This document shows positions 16,698 to 27,997 of a stretch of DNA of 64,000 nt, one piece after another. The stretch is from Burkholderiaceae bacterium (GTDB lineage Bacteria; Pseudomonadota; Gammaproteobacteria; Burkholderiales; Burkholderiaceae_C), in assembly GCA_919902775.1 (NCBI GenBank), contig CAKKRJ010000010.1:62001-126000 (forward strand). The letters are read 5' to 3'. The notes beneath the pieces were generated by a model. It was given only the letters and a program-made list of their open reading frames with translations, did no database searches and was not told the origin of the DNA. Both the position numbers and the translations under genes were made by a program. The stretch's first letter is position 1. Every line of letters begins with the position of its first letter.

Positions 16698-18146
16698 ATG
16701 ACACAACTCACCTACCCCGATACCTTGCTGTTGATCGATGGCCAGTGGCGCAAAGCAGCGTCCGGGCGTTCCGAACCCGTCGTCAATCCCGCAACTGGAC
16801 AAGTAATTGGGACGTTTGCTTTTGCCGATCAGGAGGATCTGGAAGGTGCGGCGCAATCCGTCCAGAAAGGCTTTGTTGCCTGGCGGAACATATCTGCATT
16901 TGACCGTTACAAAATCATGCGGAATGCGGCTTCGCTGCTGCGTGAACGCGCTGACTACATTGCAACACTGCTAACAATGGAGCAAGGCAAGGTACTCGGT
17001 GAGGCACGTGCAGAAGTTCTTGCTGGTGCAGACACCATCGACTGGTTTGCGGAAGAGGCGCGGCGTACCTATGGCCGATCGATTCCGTCGCGCTCGGAAG
17101 ACGTGCTTCAGCTGGTGGTGAAAGAACCCATTGGACCGGTCGCTGCTTTTACCCCCTGGAATTTTCCGATCAACCAGATAGTTCGCAAGCTGGCTGCGGC
17201 CCTGGCCGCAGGTTGCTCCATCGTGGTCAAGGCGCCGGAGGAGACACCGGCGTCGCCCGCCGAACTGCTGCGTGCCTTTCAGGATGCCGGTGTTCCCGCC
17301 GGAACAGTGAACCTGGTGCTTGGAGATCCCGCAGAAATTTCGTCCTTTTTTATCACGCATCCTGTGATCCGCAAGATTTCTTTTACCGGCTCAACTCAGA
17401 TCGGCAAGCAACTTGCATCCCTCGCCGGGCTGCACATGAAGCGCACCACCATGGAACTTGGTGGACACGCGCCGGTTCTGGTGTTTGACGACGCCGACAT
17501 ACAAAGGGCTGCAAAAACCATGTGCGCCAGCAAATTTCGCAACGCGGGCCAGGTTTGCGTATCGCCCACCCGCTTTCTGGTTCAGGAGGGGGTCTATTCG
17601 GAATTTCTGGATGCCTTTGTAGAGCACACCCGCACGCTGAAAACTGGCAATGGCCTGGACGCAGGTTCGAACATGGGTGCACTGGCTAACCCGCGTCGTA
17701 TACGGGCCATGGAAGAAGCCGTTCAAGACGTGGCCCGGCGCGGTGGAAACATTCGTGCGGGGGGGAAGCGAATCGGCACGGAAGGCAATTTCTTTGAACC
17801 CACCGTAGTCAGCGACGTGGAAACCAGTGCACTTTCCATGAATGTGGAGCCGTTTGGCCCTCTTGCCATCATCAACCCGTTCAAAACGCTCGACGACGCC
17901 ATCACCGAGGCCAACCGGTTGCCATTTGGATTGGCTTCCTACGCCTGGTGCCGTTCGGCCAAAACAATGCATGACATTGGCCGACGCATGGAAGCCGGAA
18001 TGGTTTCGATCAACCACCTTGGCTTGGGATTTCCGGAAACGCCTTTCGGTGGCATCAAAGATTCAGGACACGGTTCCGAAGGTGGGACCGAAGCCATGGA
18101 GCCCTACTTGACGCCGAAGTTCATCACCCAACTAAGCAATCATTAG
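16698..18146 (+). CDS. NAD(P)-dependent aldehyde dehydrogenase (semialdehyde dehydrogenase type)
   Basis: 482 residues with the standard ALDH features: [10 protein letters not shown], the cofactor motif [11 protein letters not shown], the catalytic Glu in MELGGHAP and the catalytic Cys in [12 protein letters not shown], plus [11 protein letters not shown] at the end. The closest general types are succinate- and 2-oxoglutarate-semialdehyde dehydrogenases. It oxidises an aldehyde to an acid in the cytoplasm. It follows the GntR gene in the same direction and would oxidise the aldehyde left after decarboxylation of a 2-oxo acid in the cassette pathway (inference). Confidence 0.85.
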   Translation: MTQLTYPDTLLLIDGQWRKAASGRSEPVVNPATGQVIGTFAFADQEDLEGAAQSVQKGFVAWRNISAFDRYKIMRNAASLLRERADYIATLLTMEQGKVLGEARAEVLAGADTIDWFAEEARRTYGRSIPSRSEDVLQLVVKEPIGPVAAFTPWNFPINQIVRKLAAALAAGCSIVVKAPEETPASPAELLRAFQDAGVPAGTVNLVLGDPAEISSFFITHPVIRKISFTGSTQIGKQLASLAGLHMKRTTMELGGHAPVLVFDDADIQRAAKTMCASKFRNAGQVCVSPTRFLVQEGVYSEFLDAFVEHTRTLKTGNGLDAGSNMGALANPRRIRAMEEAVQDVARRGGNIRAGGKRIGTEGNFFEPTVVSDVETSALSMNVEPFGPLAIINPFKTLDDAITEANRLPFGLASYAWCRSAKTMHDIGRRMEAGMVSINHLGLGFPETPFGGIKDSGHGSEGGTEAMEPYLTPKFITQLSNH

Positions 18147-18214
18147 ACCGTCCCTGAAAACTTGGTTTCCGCCTTTTCGCCCAGCCTGTAGGGGGCCACC
18201 AGTTTGATTGAGAA

Positions 18215-18264
18215 CGGAAGTGACAAAGCCCGAACTGGCAACGGTTCGGGCTTTGTCACTTCCG
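18215..18264. repeat. Perfect 21-bp inverted repeat with 8-base loop
   Basis: Arms 18215-18235 and 18244-18264 are exact reverse complements (inner ends CCCGAAC and GTTCGGG). No T-run follows on either strand, so it is not a standard intrinsic terminator, although it lies 69 bp after the aldehyde dehydrogenase stop. The twelve bases CTTTGTCACTTC of the right arm recur at 18336-18347. Confidence 0.8.
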
Positions 18265-18599
18265 CCGCCGCGTGCGATTCATGTACCGCCTTGTTCGCCA
18301 GAATCAGCTGACGCTGCCAGCTTGGGTGCATGCAACTTTGTCACTTCAATTTCCGCTTTGGGCACGAAGCCACATTTGGCGAGCGACTCCTGATTGGCGG
18401 CGCAATAGGTTGCCATAAAGCAGCCGTTAACCAATACCCCCCAAAAAAGCGCCATTGCAGCACTGGACTGGGCGATGATTTGAAGGGTTTCAACCCACTT
18501 AGGCGCGACCAAGTAGGGTTGAGGCAATTCGGATAGACGACCTCCACCTTTTGCATCAGTGGGGGCAATGGTGGGGGCAATTTAATAAACTTAAGCCAG
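18265..18599. other. Gene-poor stretch between accessory cassette and tRNA-Pro
   Basis: No convincing gene. A minus-strand frame of 82 codons (18279-18527) has one hydrophobic patch (AAMALFWGVLVNGCFMATY) but no clear ribosome site and no family I recognise. A short tandem of TGGGGGCAA occurs near 18563-18583. The position at the 3' side of a tRNA gene suggests debris of integration events. Confidence 0.4.
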
Positions 18600-18639
18600 A
18601 AAGAAGAAAGGACTTAGCCCCTTTCGAAGCTAAGTCCTT
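18600..18639 (-). terminator. Intrinsic terminator downstream of tRNA-Pro
   Basis: Stem AAGGACTTAGC paired with GCTAAGTCCTT (18608-18618 and 18629-18639), followed on the minus strand by a T-rich tract (TTTCTTCTTTCT). It ends transcription of the merR/tRNA-Pro unit. Confidence 0.8.
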
Positions 18640-18647
18640 GATTCATA

Positions 18648-18724
18648 TGGTCGGCGTGGCGGGATTCGAACTCGCGACCCCTTGCACCCCATGCAAGTGC
18701 GCTACCAGGCTGCGCTACACGCCG
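18648..18724 (-). tRNA. tRNA-Pro (GGG)
   Basis: The cloverleaf can be drawn on the minus strand: acceptor CGGCGTG pairs with CACGCCG, anticodon stem CTTGC/GCAAG encloses loop ATGGGGT (anticodon GGG), and the T arm has GTTCGAATC. Discriminator A and an encoded CCA are present. Its 3' end points toward the accessory region, the usual geometry for an integration site. Confidence 0.95.
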
Positions 18725-18758
18725 ACAAGACTTGAATTATAACTGGATAAATGCCCGA

Positions 18759-19208
18759 CTAAAGGGTCAGCAGGGCTCTAATTTCAATCAGTTCTTTGTG
18801 CAGCGGCGTGACGCCCGCATCTATGGCCAACAAATCAAGGCTGGACATCGCCAGCCGTTCAAAATGCGTTCCAGGCTGCGCATCGGACATCGGCGATGCG
18901 TCGTCCAAGTCCCCTTCTTCAGAGGCGTTGCGCCGCAACTGGCGGTCTGTTTGAACCAACTCTTGCAATCTGTTGCGCGCACCGCTGATGGTGAAGCCTT
19001 GGTCATACAGCAAATCACGGATGCGCCGAATCATCAAAACCTCGTGGTGCTGGTAATAGCGGCGATTGCCCCGGCGCTTGACTGGCCGAAGCTGGGTGAA
19101 TTCCTGCTCCCAATAGCGCAAAACGTGCGGTTTGACACCACACAATTCACCCACTTCACCGATGGTGAAATAGCGTTTGGCTGGAATGGGAGGAAGCTGA
19201 CTGTCCAT
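18759..19208 (-). CDS. MerR-family transcriptional regulator
   Basis: 149 residues from ATG 19208 (MDSQLPPIP..). The MerR DNA-binding domain is clear: RYFTIGEVGELCGVKPHVLR, YWEQEF, RRGNRRYY and HHEVLMIRRIRDLL. The C-terminal ~70 residues carry no Cys ligands, so it is not a metal sensor of the MerR/CueR type. In many Burkholderiales such a gene sits between ihfA and tRNA-Pro; here tRNA-Pro follows but tRNA-Val, not ihfA, precedes. Target unknown. Confidence 0.85.
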   Translation of the reverse strand: MDSQLPPIPAKRYFTIGEVGELCGVKPHVLRYWEQEFTQLRPVKRRGNRRYYQHHEVLMIRRIRDLLYDQGFTISGARNRLQELVQTDRQLRRNASEEGDLDDASPMSDAQPGTHFERLAMSSLDLLAIDAGVTPLHKELIEIRALLTL

Positions 19209-19330
19209 GAACGACAACAAGTTGCGTGGAAAACCTGATAGCTTACTGCAACTCATCAACATGCGTCCATGTGAATATAGGCAGTCTTCGGTTTTGCACA
19301 GGAAATTACACGCACCAAAAGCAGGCCAAA

Positions 19331-19365
19331 AAAAAGCACTTAGTGAAGTCACTAAGTGCTTTTTT
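19331..19365. terminator. Bidirectional intrinsic terminator after tRNA-Val
   Basis: Inverted repeat with arms AAAAAGCACTTAGTGA and TCACTAAGTGCTTTTT around a two-base centre; the A and T tails let it work on both strands. On the minus strand it lies just past the 3' end of tRNA-Val and before merR. Confidence 0.85.
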
Positions 19366-19378
19366 AATTGGGTGTTTT

Positions 19379-19453
19379 TGGTGGGCAGTACAAGTTTCGA
19401 ACTTGTGACCCCTGCAGTGTGAATGCAGTGCTCTACCCCTGAGCTAACCGCCC
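19379..19453 (-). tRNA. tRNA-Val (CAC)
   Basis: On the minus strand acceptor GGGCGGT pairs with ACTGCCC (one G-T pair), anticodon stem CTGCA/TGCAG encloses TTCACAC (anticodon CAC), and the T arm has GTTCGAAAC. Discriminator A and CCA are encoded. Confidence 0.95.
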
Positions 19454-19543
19454 TTACGCTTCGCAGCGAAGACTTGAATTATGGCATAAAAATCAGGCTG
19501 TTTGAGCGCGGGGGCGCAAAAAATGAACCCCTTGCCCAAATGC

Positions 19544-20254
19544 TCAAGCTGCCTGAATTTGACGCCACACGGTTTTTCCGCCACTGGACTTGTCGAGCTG
19601 CGTCAACACCTCTTCGTGCGCGGCCATTTCTTGCGCATTGGCCGACAGGATGGGCAAGGCGATCTGGCTCAAATCAACCGACACCACCACGGTTTGGGCA
19701 TCGCCGGGCGCATCGCCCACATCGATCAACAAGGCTTCCTGACCGCGCGTCATGTTGATGTAGACGTCAGCCAACAACTCGGCATCCAGCAAGGCACCGT
19801 GCAGGGTACGGCCAGAATTGTCCACTTCCAAGCGGTCGCACAAGGCATCCAGGCTGTTGCGCTTACCCGGGAACATTTCCTTGGCCATGGCCAAGGTGTC
19901 GATCACGTTGCCGACGTAGGCCTTGATGGGTTTTTTGCCCACGCGCTCCAGTTCTTTGTTCAGGAACCCGATGTCAAACGCCGCATTGTGGATGATCAGT
20001 TCTGCGTCCCCCAGGTACGCCAGAATGTCTTCGCTCAGTTCAGAAAATTTGGGCTTGTCGCGCAAAAATTCATTGCTGATGCCGTGCACCTTGAGCGCGT
20101 CTTCATGGCTGTCGCGCTCGGGGTTGAAATAGAAATGCAGGTTGTTGCCCGTGAGCTTGCGGGCATACAACTCGACGCAACCCAATTCGATGATGCGGTC
20201 ACCGCCTTCGGCCGACAGGCCCGTGGTTTCGGTGTCCAGAACGATTTGACGCAT
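19544..20254 (-). CDS. dnaQ: DNA polymerase III epsilon subunit (3'-5' exonuclease)
   Basis: 236 residues. The DEDDh exonuclease motifs are present: Exo I VLDTETTGL (Asp, Glu), Exo II HNAAFDIGFLNKEL (Asp) and Exo [17 protein letters not shown] (His, Asp). The C-terminal tail after ~180 is the polymerase-alpha binding part. Proofreading subunit of the replicative polymerase. It starts 19 bp after fdx and is the last protein gene of the isc transcript direction, so it may be partly co-transcribed. Confidence 0.93.
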   Translation of the reverse strand: MRQIVLDTETTGLSAEGGDRIIELGCVELYARKLTGNNLHFYFNPERDSHEDALKVHGISNEFLRDKPKFSELSEDILAYLGDAELIIHNAAFDIGFLNKELERVGKKPIKAYVGNVIDTLAMAKEMFPGKRNSLDALCDRLEVDNSGRTLHGALLDAELLADVYINMTRGQEALLIDVGDAPGDAQTVVVSVDLSQIALPILSANAQEMAAHEEVLTQLDKSSGGKTVWRQIQAA

Positions 20255-20273
20255 GGCTTGTCGCTCCGTCTTT

Positions 20274-20612
20274 TCAGTGAAGTTCTTTGGCGTGGTTGAT
20301 GGTGTAGCGCGGGATCTCGATCACCAGATCCTGTTTGGCCACAAAGGCCTGGCAGCTCAGGCGTGAGTTGGGCTCCAGCCCCCAGGCGCGGTCCAACAGG
20401 TCTTCTTCGGTTTCTTCCATCTCGTTGAGGCTGTTGAAGCCTTCGCGCACCACCACATGGCAGGTTGTGCACGCCGCGCTCATGTCGCATGCGTGTTCGA
20501 TGTTGATTTTGTTGTCCAGCAAGGCTTCGCAAATGCTGGTGCCCGCAGGCGCCGTGATTTCTGCGCCAGCGGGGCAGTACTCGGGGTGGGGCAGGATTTT
20601 GATGACGGGCAT
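20274..20612 (-). CDS. fdx: ISC system [2Fe-2S] ferredoxin
   Basis: 112 residues with cluster ligands in CDMSAACTTC and LSCQAF, the adrenodoxin-type pattern C-x5-C-x2-C...C. Opening residues MPVIKILPHPEYCPAGAEI are typical of Isc ferredoxins. It donates electrons during Fe-S assembly on IscU. It is the last isc gene, 33 bp after hscA. Confidence 0.95.
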   Translation of the reverse strand: MPVIKILPHPEYCPAGAEITAPAGTSICEALLDNKINIEHACDMSAACTTCHVVVREGFNSLNEMEETEEDLLDRAWGLEPNSRLSCQAFVAKQDLVIEIPRYTINHAKELH

Positions 20613-20645
20613 AAGTGTCTTTGAATTCGGGGCGGGGTCGGGCTT

Positions 20646-22523
20646 TTACAAGGCCTGGATGTTTTGACCCGCCAAAGCTTTTTGAATGCTGTGGTTCATG
20701 CGCTCGGCGGCAAACGCTTCGGTGCCTTTGGCCAGCGCCTGGGTGCAGTCTTCCAGCGCCTTGGCGTCTTGTTCGTTTTGCACCGCCGCTTGCAGCACCG
20801 CCATCAGTGCATCGATGGCGCGGCGTTCTTGGGGGCTGAGCAAGACGCCATCGGCCTGCAATGCGCTGCGCGTGGCCAGCAACATGCGGTCGGCATCCAC
20901 CCGCGCCTCGACCAGGGCGCGCGCCTGCATGTCGGCTTGCGCGGTGGTGAAGCTTTCTTGCAGCATGGTGGCGATCTGCTCGTCGCTCAGGCCATAAGAA
21001 GGCTTGACGTCGATGCGCGCTTCCACACCGCTGATTTGTTCTTTGGCCCCGACGCTCAGCAGGCCATCGGCATCGACCGTGAATGTCACGCGGATGCGGG
21101 CTGCCCCAGCCGCCATGGGCGGAATGCCACGCAACTCAAAGCGAGCCAGGCTGCGGCAGTCTTGCACCAAATCGCGTTCACCCTGCACCACATGCAGCGC
21201 CAGCGCGGTCTGGCCGTCCTGGTAGGTGGTGAAGTCTTGCGCCATGGCGGTCGGAATGGTCTGGTTGCGCGGGATGATGCGCTCGACCAGACCGCCCATG
21301 GTTTCGATGCCCAGCGACAGCGGAATCACATCGAGCAACAACAATTCACCCGCCTCGTTGTTGCCCGCCAGTTGGTTGGCCTGGATGGCCGCCCCCAGCG
21401 CCACGACTTCATCGGGGTTGAGGTTGTTCAGTGGCGCTTGCCCAAAGAAATCGGCCACGGCCTGCTGAATTTGCGGCATGCGGGTGGAGCCCCCCACCAT
21501 GACCACGCCTTGCACATCGTCTTTGGACAGTTGGGCATCGCGCAGCGCCTTGCGCGCCGCCGTGATGCAGCGGGCTGTCAGGGCCTGGGTGGCTTGTTCA
21601 AAGTCAACTCGACTGAACGGCCCCGACAGAATGCCTGTGGACAAGGTCAGATTCAGGGCCACGGACTCGGCAGCGGTCAGCGCTTCCTTGGCCGCACGGG
21701 CTGCGGCCTTGAGCCGGGTTTTGTCTTCGGCGGTCACCGCCTGCAAAGCCGGATGCCGTGCCATGGCGGCATCGGCCAGGGCCTGGTCGTAATCGTCACC
21801 CCCCAAAGCCGAGTCACCGCCTGTGGCCAACACCTCGAACACGCCTTGTGTCAGGCGCAGGATCGAAATGTCAAACGTGCCACCGCCCAGATCGAACACG
21901 GCGTAAACGCCTTCGCTGGCGTTGTCCAGCCCGTAGGCAATGGCAGCCGCCGTGGGTTCGTTGATCAGGCGCAGCACGTTCAGCCCCGCCAATTGCGCAG
22001 CGTCTTTGGTGGCCTGGCGCTGGGCGTCGTCAAAGTAAGCGGGCACGGTGATGACCGCGCCGTACAGGTCGTCGTTGAAGGTGTCTTCGGCGCGGTAACG
22101 CAGCGTGGCCAAAATTTCGGCGCTGACTTCCACGGGCGACTTGGGGCCTTGCACCGTCTGGATGGACAGCATGCCCCCCTGGTCAGCGCCTTCACTGGCG
22201 GTGAACGCATAGGGCAGTTTGCTGCGGTCCGCAATGTCGTTCAGGCCCCGGCCCATCAAGCGCTTGACCGAAGCGATGGTGTTGACCGGATCGGAGGCCG
22301 CCGCCTGCACCGCATCAAAACCGATTTGGCGGCCCTGGCCAGGCATGAAACGCACGACGGAGGGCAGGATCACCCGGCCATGGTCATCGGGCAGGCACTC
22401 GGCCACCCCGTTGCGCACCGAGGCCACCAGCGAATGTGTGGTGCCCAGGTCGATGCCTACGGCAATGCGGCGTTGGTGGGGATCGGGCGACTGGCCCGGT
22501 TCAGAAATCTGCAATAACGCCAT
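20646..22523 (-). CDS. hscA: Fe-S protein assembly chaperone HscA (Hsp70 type)
   Basis: 625 residues from ATG 22523. Hsp70 signatures: [14 protein letters not shown] (phosphate 1), [14 protein letters not shown] (phosphate 2), and [17 protein letters not shown]. The substrate-binding domain follows ([19 protein letters not shown]). It acts with HscB to release clusters from IscU (LPPVK). It lies 21 bp after hscB. Length and motifs are normal. Confidence 0.95.
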   Translation of the reverse strand: MALLQISEPGQSPDPHQRRIAVGIDLGTTHSLVASVRNGVAECLPDDHGRVILPSVVRFMPGQGRQIGFDAVQAAASDPVNTIASVKRLMGRGLNDIADRSKLPYAFTASEGADQGGMLSIQTVQGPKSPVEVSAEILATLRYRAEDTFNDDLYGAVITVPAYFDDAQRQATKDAAQLAGLNVLRLINEPTAAAIAYGLDNASEGVYAVFDLGGGTFDISILRLTQGVFEVLATGGDSALGGDDYDQALADAAMARHPALQAVTAEDKTRLKAAARAAKEALTAAESVALNLTLSTGILSGPFSRVDFEQATQALTARCITAARKALRDAQLSKDDVQGVVMVGGSTRMPQIQQAVADFFGQAPLNNLNPDEVVALGAAIQANQLAGNNEAGELLLLDVIPLSLGIETMGGLVERIIPRNQTIPTAMAQDFTTYQDGQTALALHVVQGERDLVQDCRSLARFELRGIPPMAAGAARIRVTFTVDADGLLSVGAKEQISGVEARIDVKPSYGLSDEQIATMLQESFTTAQADMQARALVEARVDADRMLLATRSALQADGVLLSPQERRAIDALMAVLQAAVQNEQDAKALEDCTQALAKGTEAFAAERMNHSIQKALAGQNIQAL

Positions 22524-22544
22524 GGTCAATCAAGGGGGTTCAGG

Positions 22545-23063
22545 TCAAGTCAATCGGTCAAGTTTAGCGTTCACTTCCTGCAAGAAGCGCTCAACGAACA
22601 TGAGCGCCCTCACCTGCCCCACGGCTTGCGCGGGGTCCTGGACCTCGTCAAGCAGGTGGGCCAGCTCTTGCTGCACCTGGCGCTGCACGCCAAGCACTTC
22701 ATCGGCCAGGGCTTCGAGGGCTGCGGTGCTGTCGGTTTCTTCGAGGCTTTCACGCCATGCCATTTGCTGCATCAAAAACGCGGCAGGCATGGCCGTGTTG
22801 TTCTCGGCCTGCACAGGCACCCCTTGCAACTCGCACAAATAAGCAGCGCGTTTGAGCGGGTCTTTCAGCCGCTGGTAAGCCTCGTTGATGCGCACAGACC
22901 ATTGCATGGCCACGCGTTTTGCGGCCGCACCGTCGGCCGCAAAACGGTCAGGGTGGGCTTCGCGCTGCAAGGCCTTCCAGCGGGTGTCGAGTTGCGCTCT
23001 GTCCTGTGCAAACCGAACAGGCACATCAAACAACTCGAAGTCGTTGGCTTGCAGGCTGATCAC
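22545..23063 (-). CDS. hscB: Fe-S assembly co-chaperone HscB (J-domain)
   Basis: I place the start at GTG 23063, which overlaps the iscA stop (GTGA) and gives 172 residues, the usual HscB size; an earlier TTG at 23084 would lengthen it inside iscA. The J domain has the HPD motif (REAHPDRFA) and [18 protein letters not shown]. The C-terminal helical domain binds IscU. It stimulates the ATPase of HscA encoded next. Confidence 0.93.
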   Translation of the reverse strand: MISLQANDFELFDVPVRFAQDRAQLDTRWKALQREAHPDRFAADGAAAKRVAMQWSVRINEAYQRLKDPLKRAAYLCELQGVPVQAENNTAMPAAFLMQQMAWRESLEETDSTAALEALADEVLGVQRQVQQELAHLLDEVQDPAQAVGQVRALMFVERFLQEVNAKLDRLT

Positions 23064-23383
23064 ACGCGGAACGACTCGCCGCAACCGCAGCGATCGCGTT
23101 CGTTGGGGTTGTTGAAACGAAAGCCTTCATTCAGACCTTCGCGCACAAAATCGAGCTCGGTGCCGTCAATGTAGGCCAGACTTTTGGGGTCAACCAACAC
23201 CTTGACGCCGTGGCCTTCAAACACCACGTCTTCGGGCGCAATCTCGTCCACGTATTCGAGCTTGTAGGCCAGTCCCGAGCAGCCGGTGGTTTTGACGCCC
23301 AGGCGCACCCCCACACCCGAGCCGCGTTTGGCCAGGTAACGGGTCACATGCCGGGCGGCGGCTTCAGACAGTGTGATGGCCAT
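23060..23383 (-). CDS. iscA: Iron-sulfur cluster assembly protein IscA
   Basis: 107 residues, A-type carrier with the three conserved Cys: TTGCSGLAY and CGCGESF near the end (an extra Cys precedes). It starts 1 bp after iscU and ends overlapping hscB. It carries clusters or iron to targets. Confidence 0.95.
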   Translation of the reverse strand: MAITLSEAAARHVTRYLAKRGSGVGVRLGVKTTGCSGLAYKLEYVDEIAPEDVVFEGHGVKVLVDPKSLAYIDGTELDFVREGLNEGFRFNNPNERDRCGCGESFRV

Positions 23384-23384
23384 G

Positions 23385-23771
23385 TCAGTTCAGGTGTTTC
23401 TTTTTGTAATCGTCCACCGCCGCCTTGATGGCGTCTTCGGCCAGGATGGAGCAGTGGATTTTCACCGGCGGCAGCGCCAGCTCTTCAGCGATCTGGCTGT
23501 TTTTCAGCGCCGCCGCTTCGTCCAGCGTTTTGCCTTTGACCCATTCGGTCACGAGCGAGCTGGAGGCGATGGCCGAGCCGCAGCCATAGGTCTTGAAACG
23601 TGCGTCTTCAATCACCCCGGTTTGTGGGTTGACTTTGATCTGCAGCTTCATCACATCACCGCAAGCGGGCGCACCCACCATGCCGGTGCCCACGCTGTCA
23701 TCGCCCTTGTCGAAAGAGCCCACGTTGCGGGGGTTTTCGTAGTGGTCAACCACTTTTTCAGAATAAGCCAT
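23385..23771 (-). CDS. iscU: Fe-S cluster scaffold IscU
   Basis: 128 residues, normal length. Cluster ligands lie in [20 protein letters not shown] and [18 protein letters not shown] is the HscA recognition motif. Scaffold for [2Fe-2S] assembly using sulfur from IscS, encoded upstream. Confidence 0.97.
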   Translation of the reverse strand: MAYSEKVVDHYENPRNVGSFDKGDDSVGTGMVGAPACGDVMKLQIKVNPQTGVIEDARFKTYGCGSAIASSSLVTEWVKGKTLDEAAALKNSQIAEELALPPVKIHCSILAEDAIKAAVDDYKKKHLN

Positions 23772-23851
23772 TTCAATTCTCCTTAATTTATGCCGCCAAG
23801 CCCAAAGGGGTCAGGGCGCGATAAAGCCCTGGGCCATTTGGGCGACGCGGC

Positions 23852-25069
23852 TCAGTGGGCCGCCCACTGGATGGTGCTGAGATCGATGCCGTCTTTGTAC
23901 ATTTCCCACAAGGGGCTCAGTTCGCGCAGCTTGGCCACGTTTTCGCGGATGGTCTTGATCGCATAGTCGATGTCTTCTTCCGTGGTCCAGCGGCCAATCG
24001 TCATGCGCAGGCTGCTGTGCGCCAGCTCGTCGCTGCGCCCCAGGGCACGCAACACGTAGCTGGGCTCCAGACTGGCCGAAGTGCAGGCCGAACCCGACGA
24101 CACCGCCAGGCCCTTGATGCCCATGATCAGCGATTCGCCCTCGACAAAGTTGAAGCTCATGTTGATGTTGTGCGGCACGCGCTGGGTGGCGTGGCCGTTC
24201 AAAAACACCTGTTCCATGTCGCTCAGGCCGTTGATCAGGCGGTCGTGCAAGGCGCGGGCCTTGGCGTTGTCCTGGGCCATTTCCAGCTTGGCAATGCGGA
24301 AGGCCTCGCCCATGCCCACGCACTGGTGGGTGGGCAAGGTGCCCGAGCGCATGCCACGTTCGTGGCCCCCGCCGTGCATTTGTGCTTCCAGGCGCACACG
24401 CGGCTTGCGGCGCACATACAAAGCGCCGATGCCTTTGGGGCCATAGGTTTTGTGCGAGGCCAGGCTCATCAGGTCAATGGGCAGCTGGGCCATGTCGATC
24501 TCGACCTTGCCAGTGGCTTGCGCCGCATCGACGTGGAAGATGATGCCTTTTTCGCGGCACAGCTGGCCAATCGCGGTCACGTCCTGGACCACGCCAATTT
24601 CGTTGTTGACGAACATCACGCTGATCAGGATGGTGTCGGCGCGAATGGCCGCTTTGAGCGCGTCCATGTTCAACAAGCCGTCGTCCTGCACATCCAGGTA
24701 GGTGACTTCAAAGCCCTGGCGCTCCAACTCGCGCATGGTGTCCAGCACCGCCTTGTGTTCGGTCTTGACCGTAATCAGGTGCTTGCCGCGTGACTTGTAA
24801 AAGTGCGCTGCGCCCTTGATGGCCAGGTTGTTGGACTCGGTCGCGCCACTGGTCCAGACAATCTCACGGGGATCGGCACCAATCAGGTCAGCCACTTGCT
24901 CACGGGCTTTTTCGACGGCCGCTTCGGCCTCCCAGCCCCAGGCGTGGCTGCGCGATGCGGGGTTGCCAAAATGCTCGCGCAACCAAGGAATGATGGCGTC
25001 CACCACGCGCGGGTCGCACGGGTTGGTGGCACCGTAGTCCAGGTAGATGGGAAAGTGTGGCGTGGTCAT
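23852..25069 (-). CDS. iscS: Cysteine desulfurase IscS
   Basis: 405 residues, PLP-dependent class V aminotransferase fold. The PLP Lys lies in [18 protein letters not shown] and the catalytic Cys in [13 protein letters not shown]. The C-terminal [10 protein letters not shown] is the IscU-binding end typical of IscS. It takes sulfur from cysteine for Fe-S clusters and thio-modified tRNA. It lies between iscR and iscU. Confidence 0.97.
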   Translation of the reverse strand: MTTPHFPIYLDYGATNPCDPRVVDAIIPWLREHFGNPASRSHAWGWEAEAAVEKAREQVADLIGADPREIVWTSGATESNNLAIKGAAHFYKSRGKHLITVKTEHKAVLDTMRELERQGFEVTYLDVQDDGLLNMDALKAAIRADTILISVMFVNNEIGVVQDVTAIGQLCREKGIIFHVDAAQATGKVEIDMAQLPIDLMSLASHKTYGPKGIGALYVRRKPRVRLEAQMHGGGHERGMRSGTLPTHQCVGMGEAFRIAKLEMAQDNAKARALHDRLINGLSDMEQVFLNGHATQRVPHNINMSFNFVEGESLIMGIKGLAVSSGSACTSASLEPSYVLRALGRSDELAHSSLRMTIGRWTTEEDIDYAIKTIRENVAKLRELSPLWEMYKDGIDLSTIQWAAH

Positions 25070-25088
25070 GGTCAGTACTTCTTTTCAA

Positions 25089-25625
25089 TCAGGATTTGGC
25101 AAACACATTGCCCAGTTCAAAAACCGAATTCGGCCCGGTCACGCGGATGGGCTTGACCACCGGCATGGGCGAAATGGCCCTTTTGATGTTGGGTTTGGAC
25201 TCCACCACCAAGCCTTTGGCCAGTTGGTCGTCCACCAGTTTTTGCAGGGAAACGGAGTCGAGGAACTCGACCATTTTGGAATTGAGCGAGGCCCACAGAT
25301 CGTGCGTCATGCAACGGCTGTCGCCGCCATGGCAGTTTTCCTTGCCACCACAATGGGTGGCGTCGATGGGCTCGTCCACCGACAAGATGATATCGGCCAC
25401 CGTGATGTCGGTCGCTTTGCGCCCCAGGGTGTACCCGCCACCCGGGCCGCGGGTGGACTCAACCAGGTTGTGGCGCCGCAGCTTGCCAAACAGCTGCTCC
25501 AGGTAGGACAGCGAAATCTGTTGGCGCTGGCTGATGGCGGCCAAAGTCACAGGGCCCGCGTCTTGACGCAATGCCAGATCGATCATGGCGGTGACAGCAA
25601 AACGGCCTTTGGTGGTTAGACGCAT
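25089..25625 (-). CDS. iscR: Fe-S cluster regulator IscR (Rrf2 family)
   Basis: 178 residues, winged helix at the N-terminus (MRLTTKGRFAVTAMIDLALR, LAAISQRQQISLSYLEQLF). The three cluster Cys are in CGGKENCHGGDSRCMTHDLW. With a [2Fe-2S] cluster it represses its own operon. It is the first gene of the isc operon, with a matching operator upstream. Confidence 0.96.
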   Translation of the reverse strand: MRLTTKGRFAVTAMIDLALRQDAGPVTLAAISQRQQISLSYLEQLFGKLRRHNLVESTRGPGGGYTLGRKATDITVADIILSVDEPIDATHCGGKENCHGGDSRCMTHDLWASLNSKMVEFLDSVSLQKLVDDQLAKGLVVESKPNIKRAISPMPVVKPIRVTGPNSVFELGNVFAKS

Positions 25626-25675
25626 GGCAGACTCCTGAAGTGGATAAAAGCGCAGTCGGAACCTGCCTGACGCGG

Positions 25676-25700
25676 GATCCCGACTAAACGAGTCAAGTAT
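25676..25700 (-). promoter_or_regulatory. IscR type 1 operator upstream of iscR
   Basis: On the minus strand ATACTTGACT, three bases, then TTAGTCGGGATC. This follows the enterobacterial type 1 IscR consensus (ATAsTTGACT..TTAGTC..) almost throughout, in the right place 51 bp before iscR. Autorepression by holo-IscR is expected. Confidence 0.8.
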
Positions 25701-25751
25701 AACGCAATCCCGATCAAAACGCTCGGGTTAACTGTCTCATTAAAGGGCGAC

Positions 25752-27878
<2,127 letters not shown>

Positions 27879-27997
27879 CTTTGGAAAACAGCCCCTGGTC
27901 AATGCAGACAGCGGGGCCGTTAAAATCAGGGACAACCCGAAAGCCTAACCGAGGAACGGGTTTCCTGCCAACACTGAACACAATCCAAGGACTTTCC

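Noticed and set aside
18279..18527. 82-codon minus-strand frame near tRNA-Pro
   Set aside because: No clear ribosome site, no family match I can recall, and it lies in a stretch that looks like integration debris.
20664..22517. Plus-strand open frame of 617 codons
   Set aside because: It mirrors hscA exactly and has no recognisable motif; hscA has all Hsp70 signatures.
27879..27997. LexA/SOS box in front of uvrB
   Set aside because: CTGT triplets occur, but no CTGT-N8-ACAG type palindrome is present in the gap.
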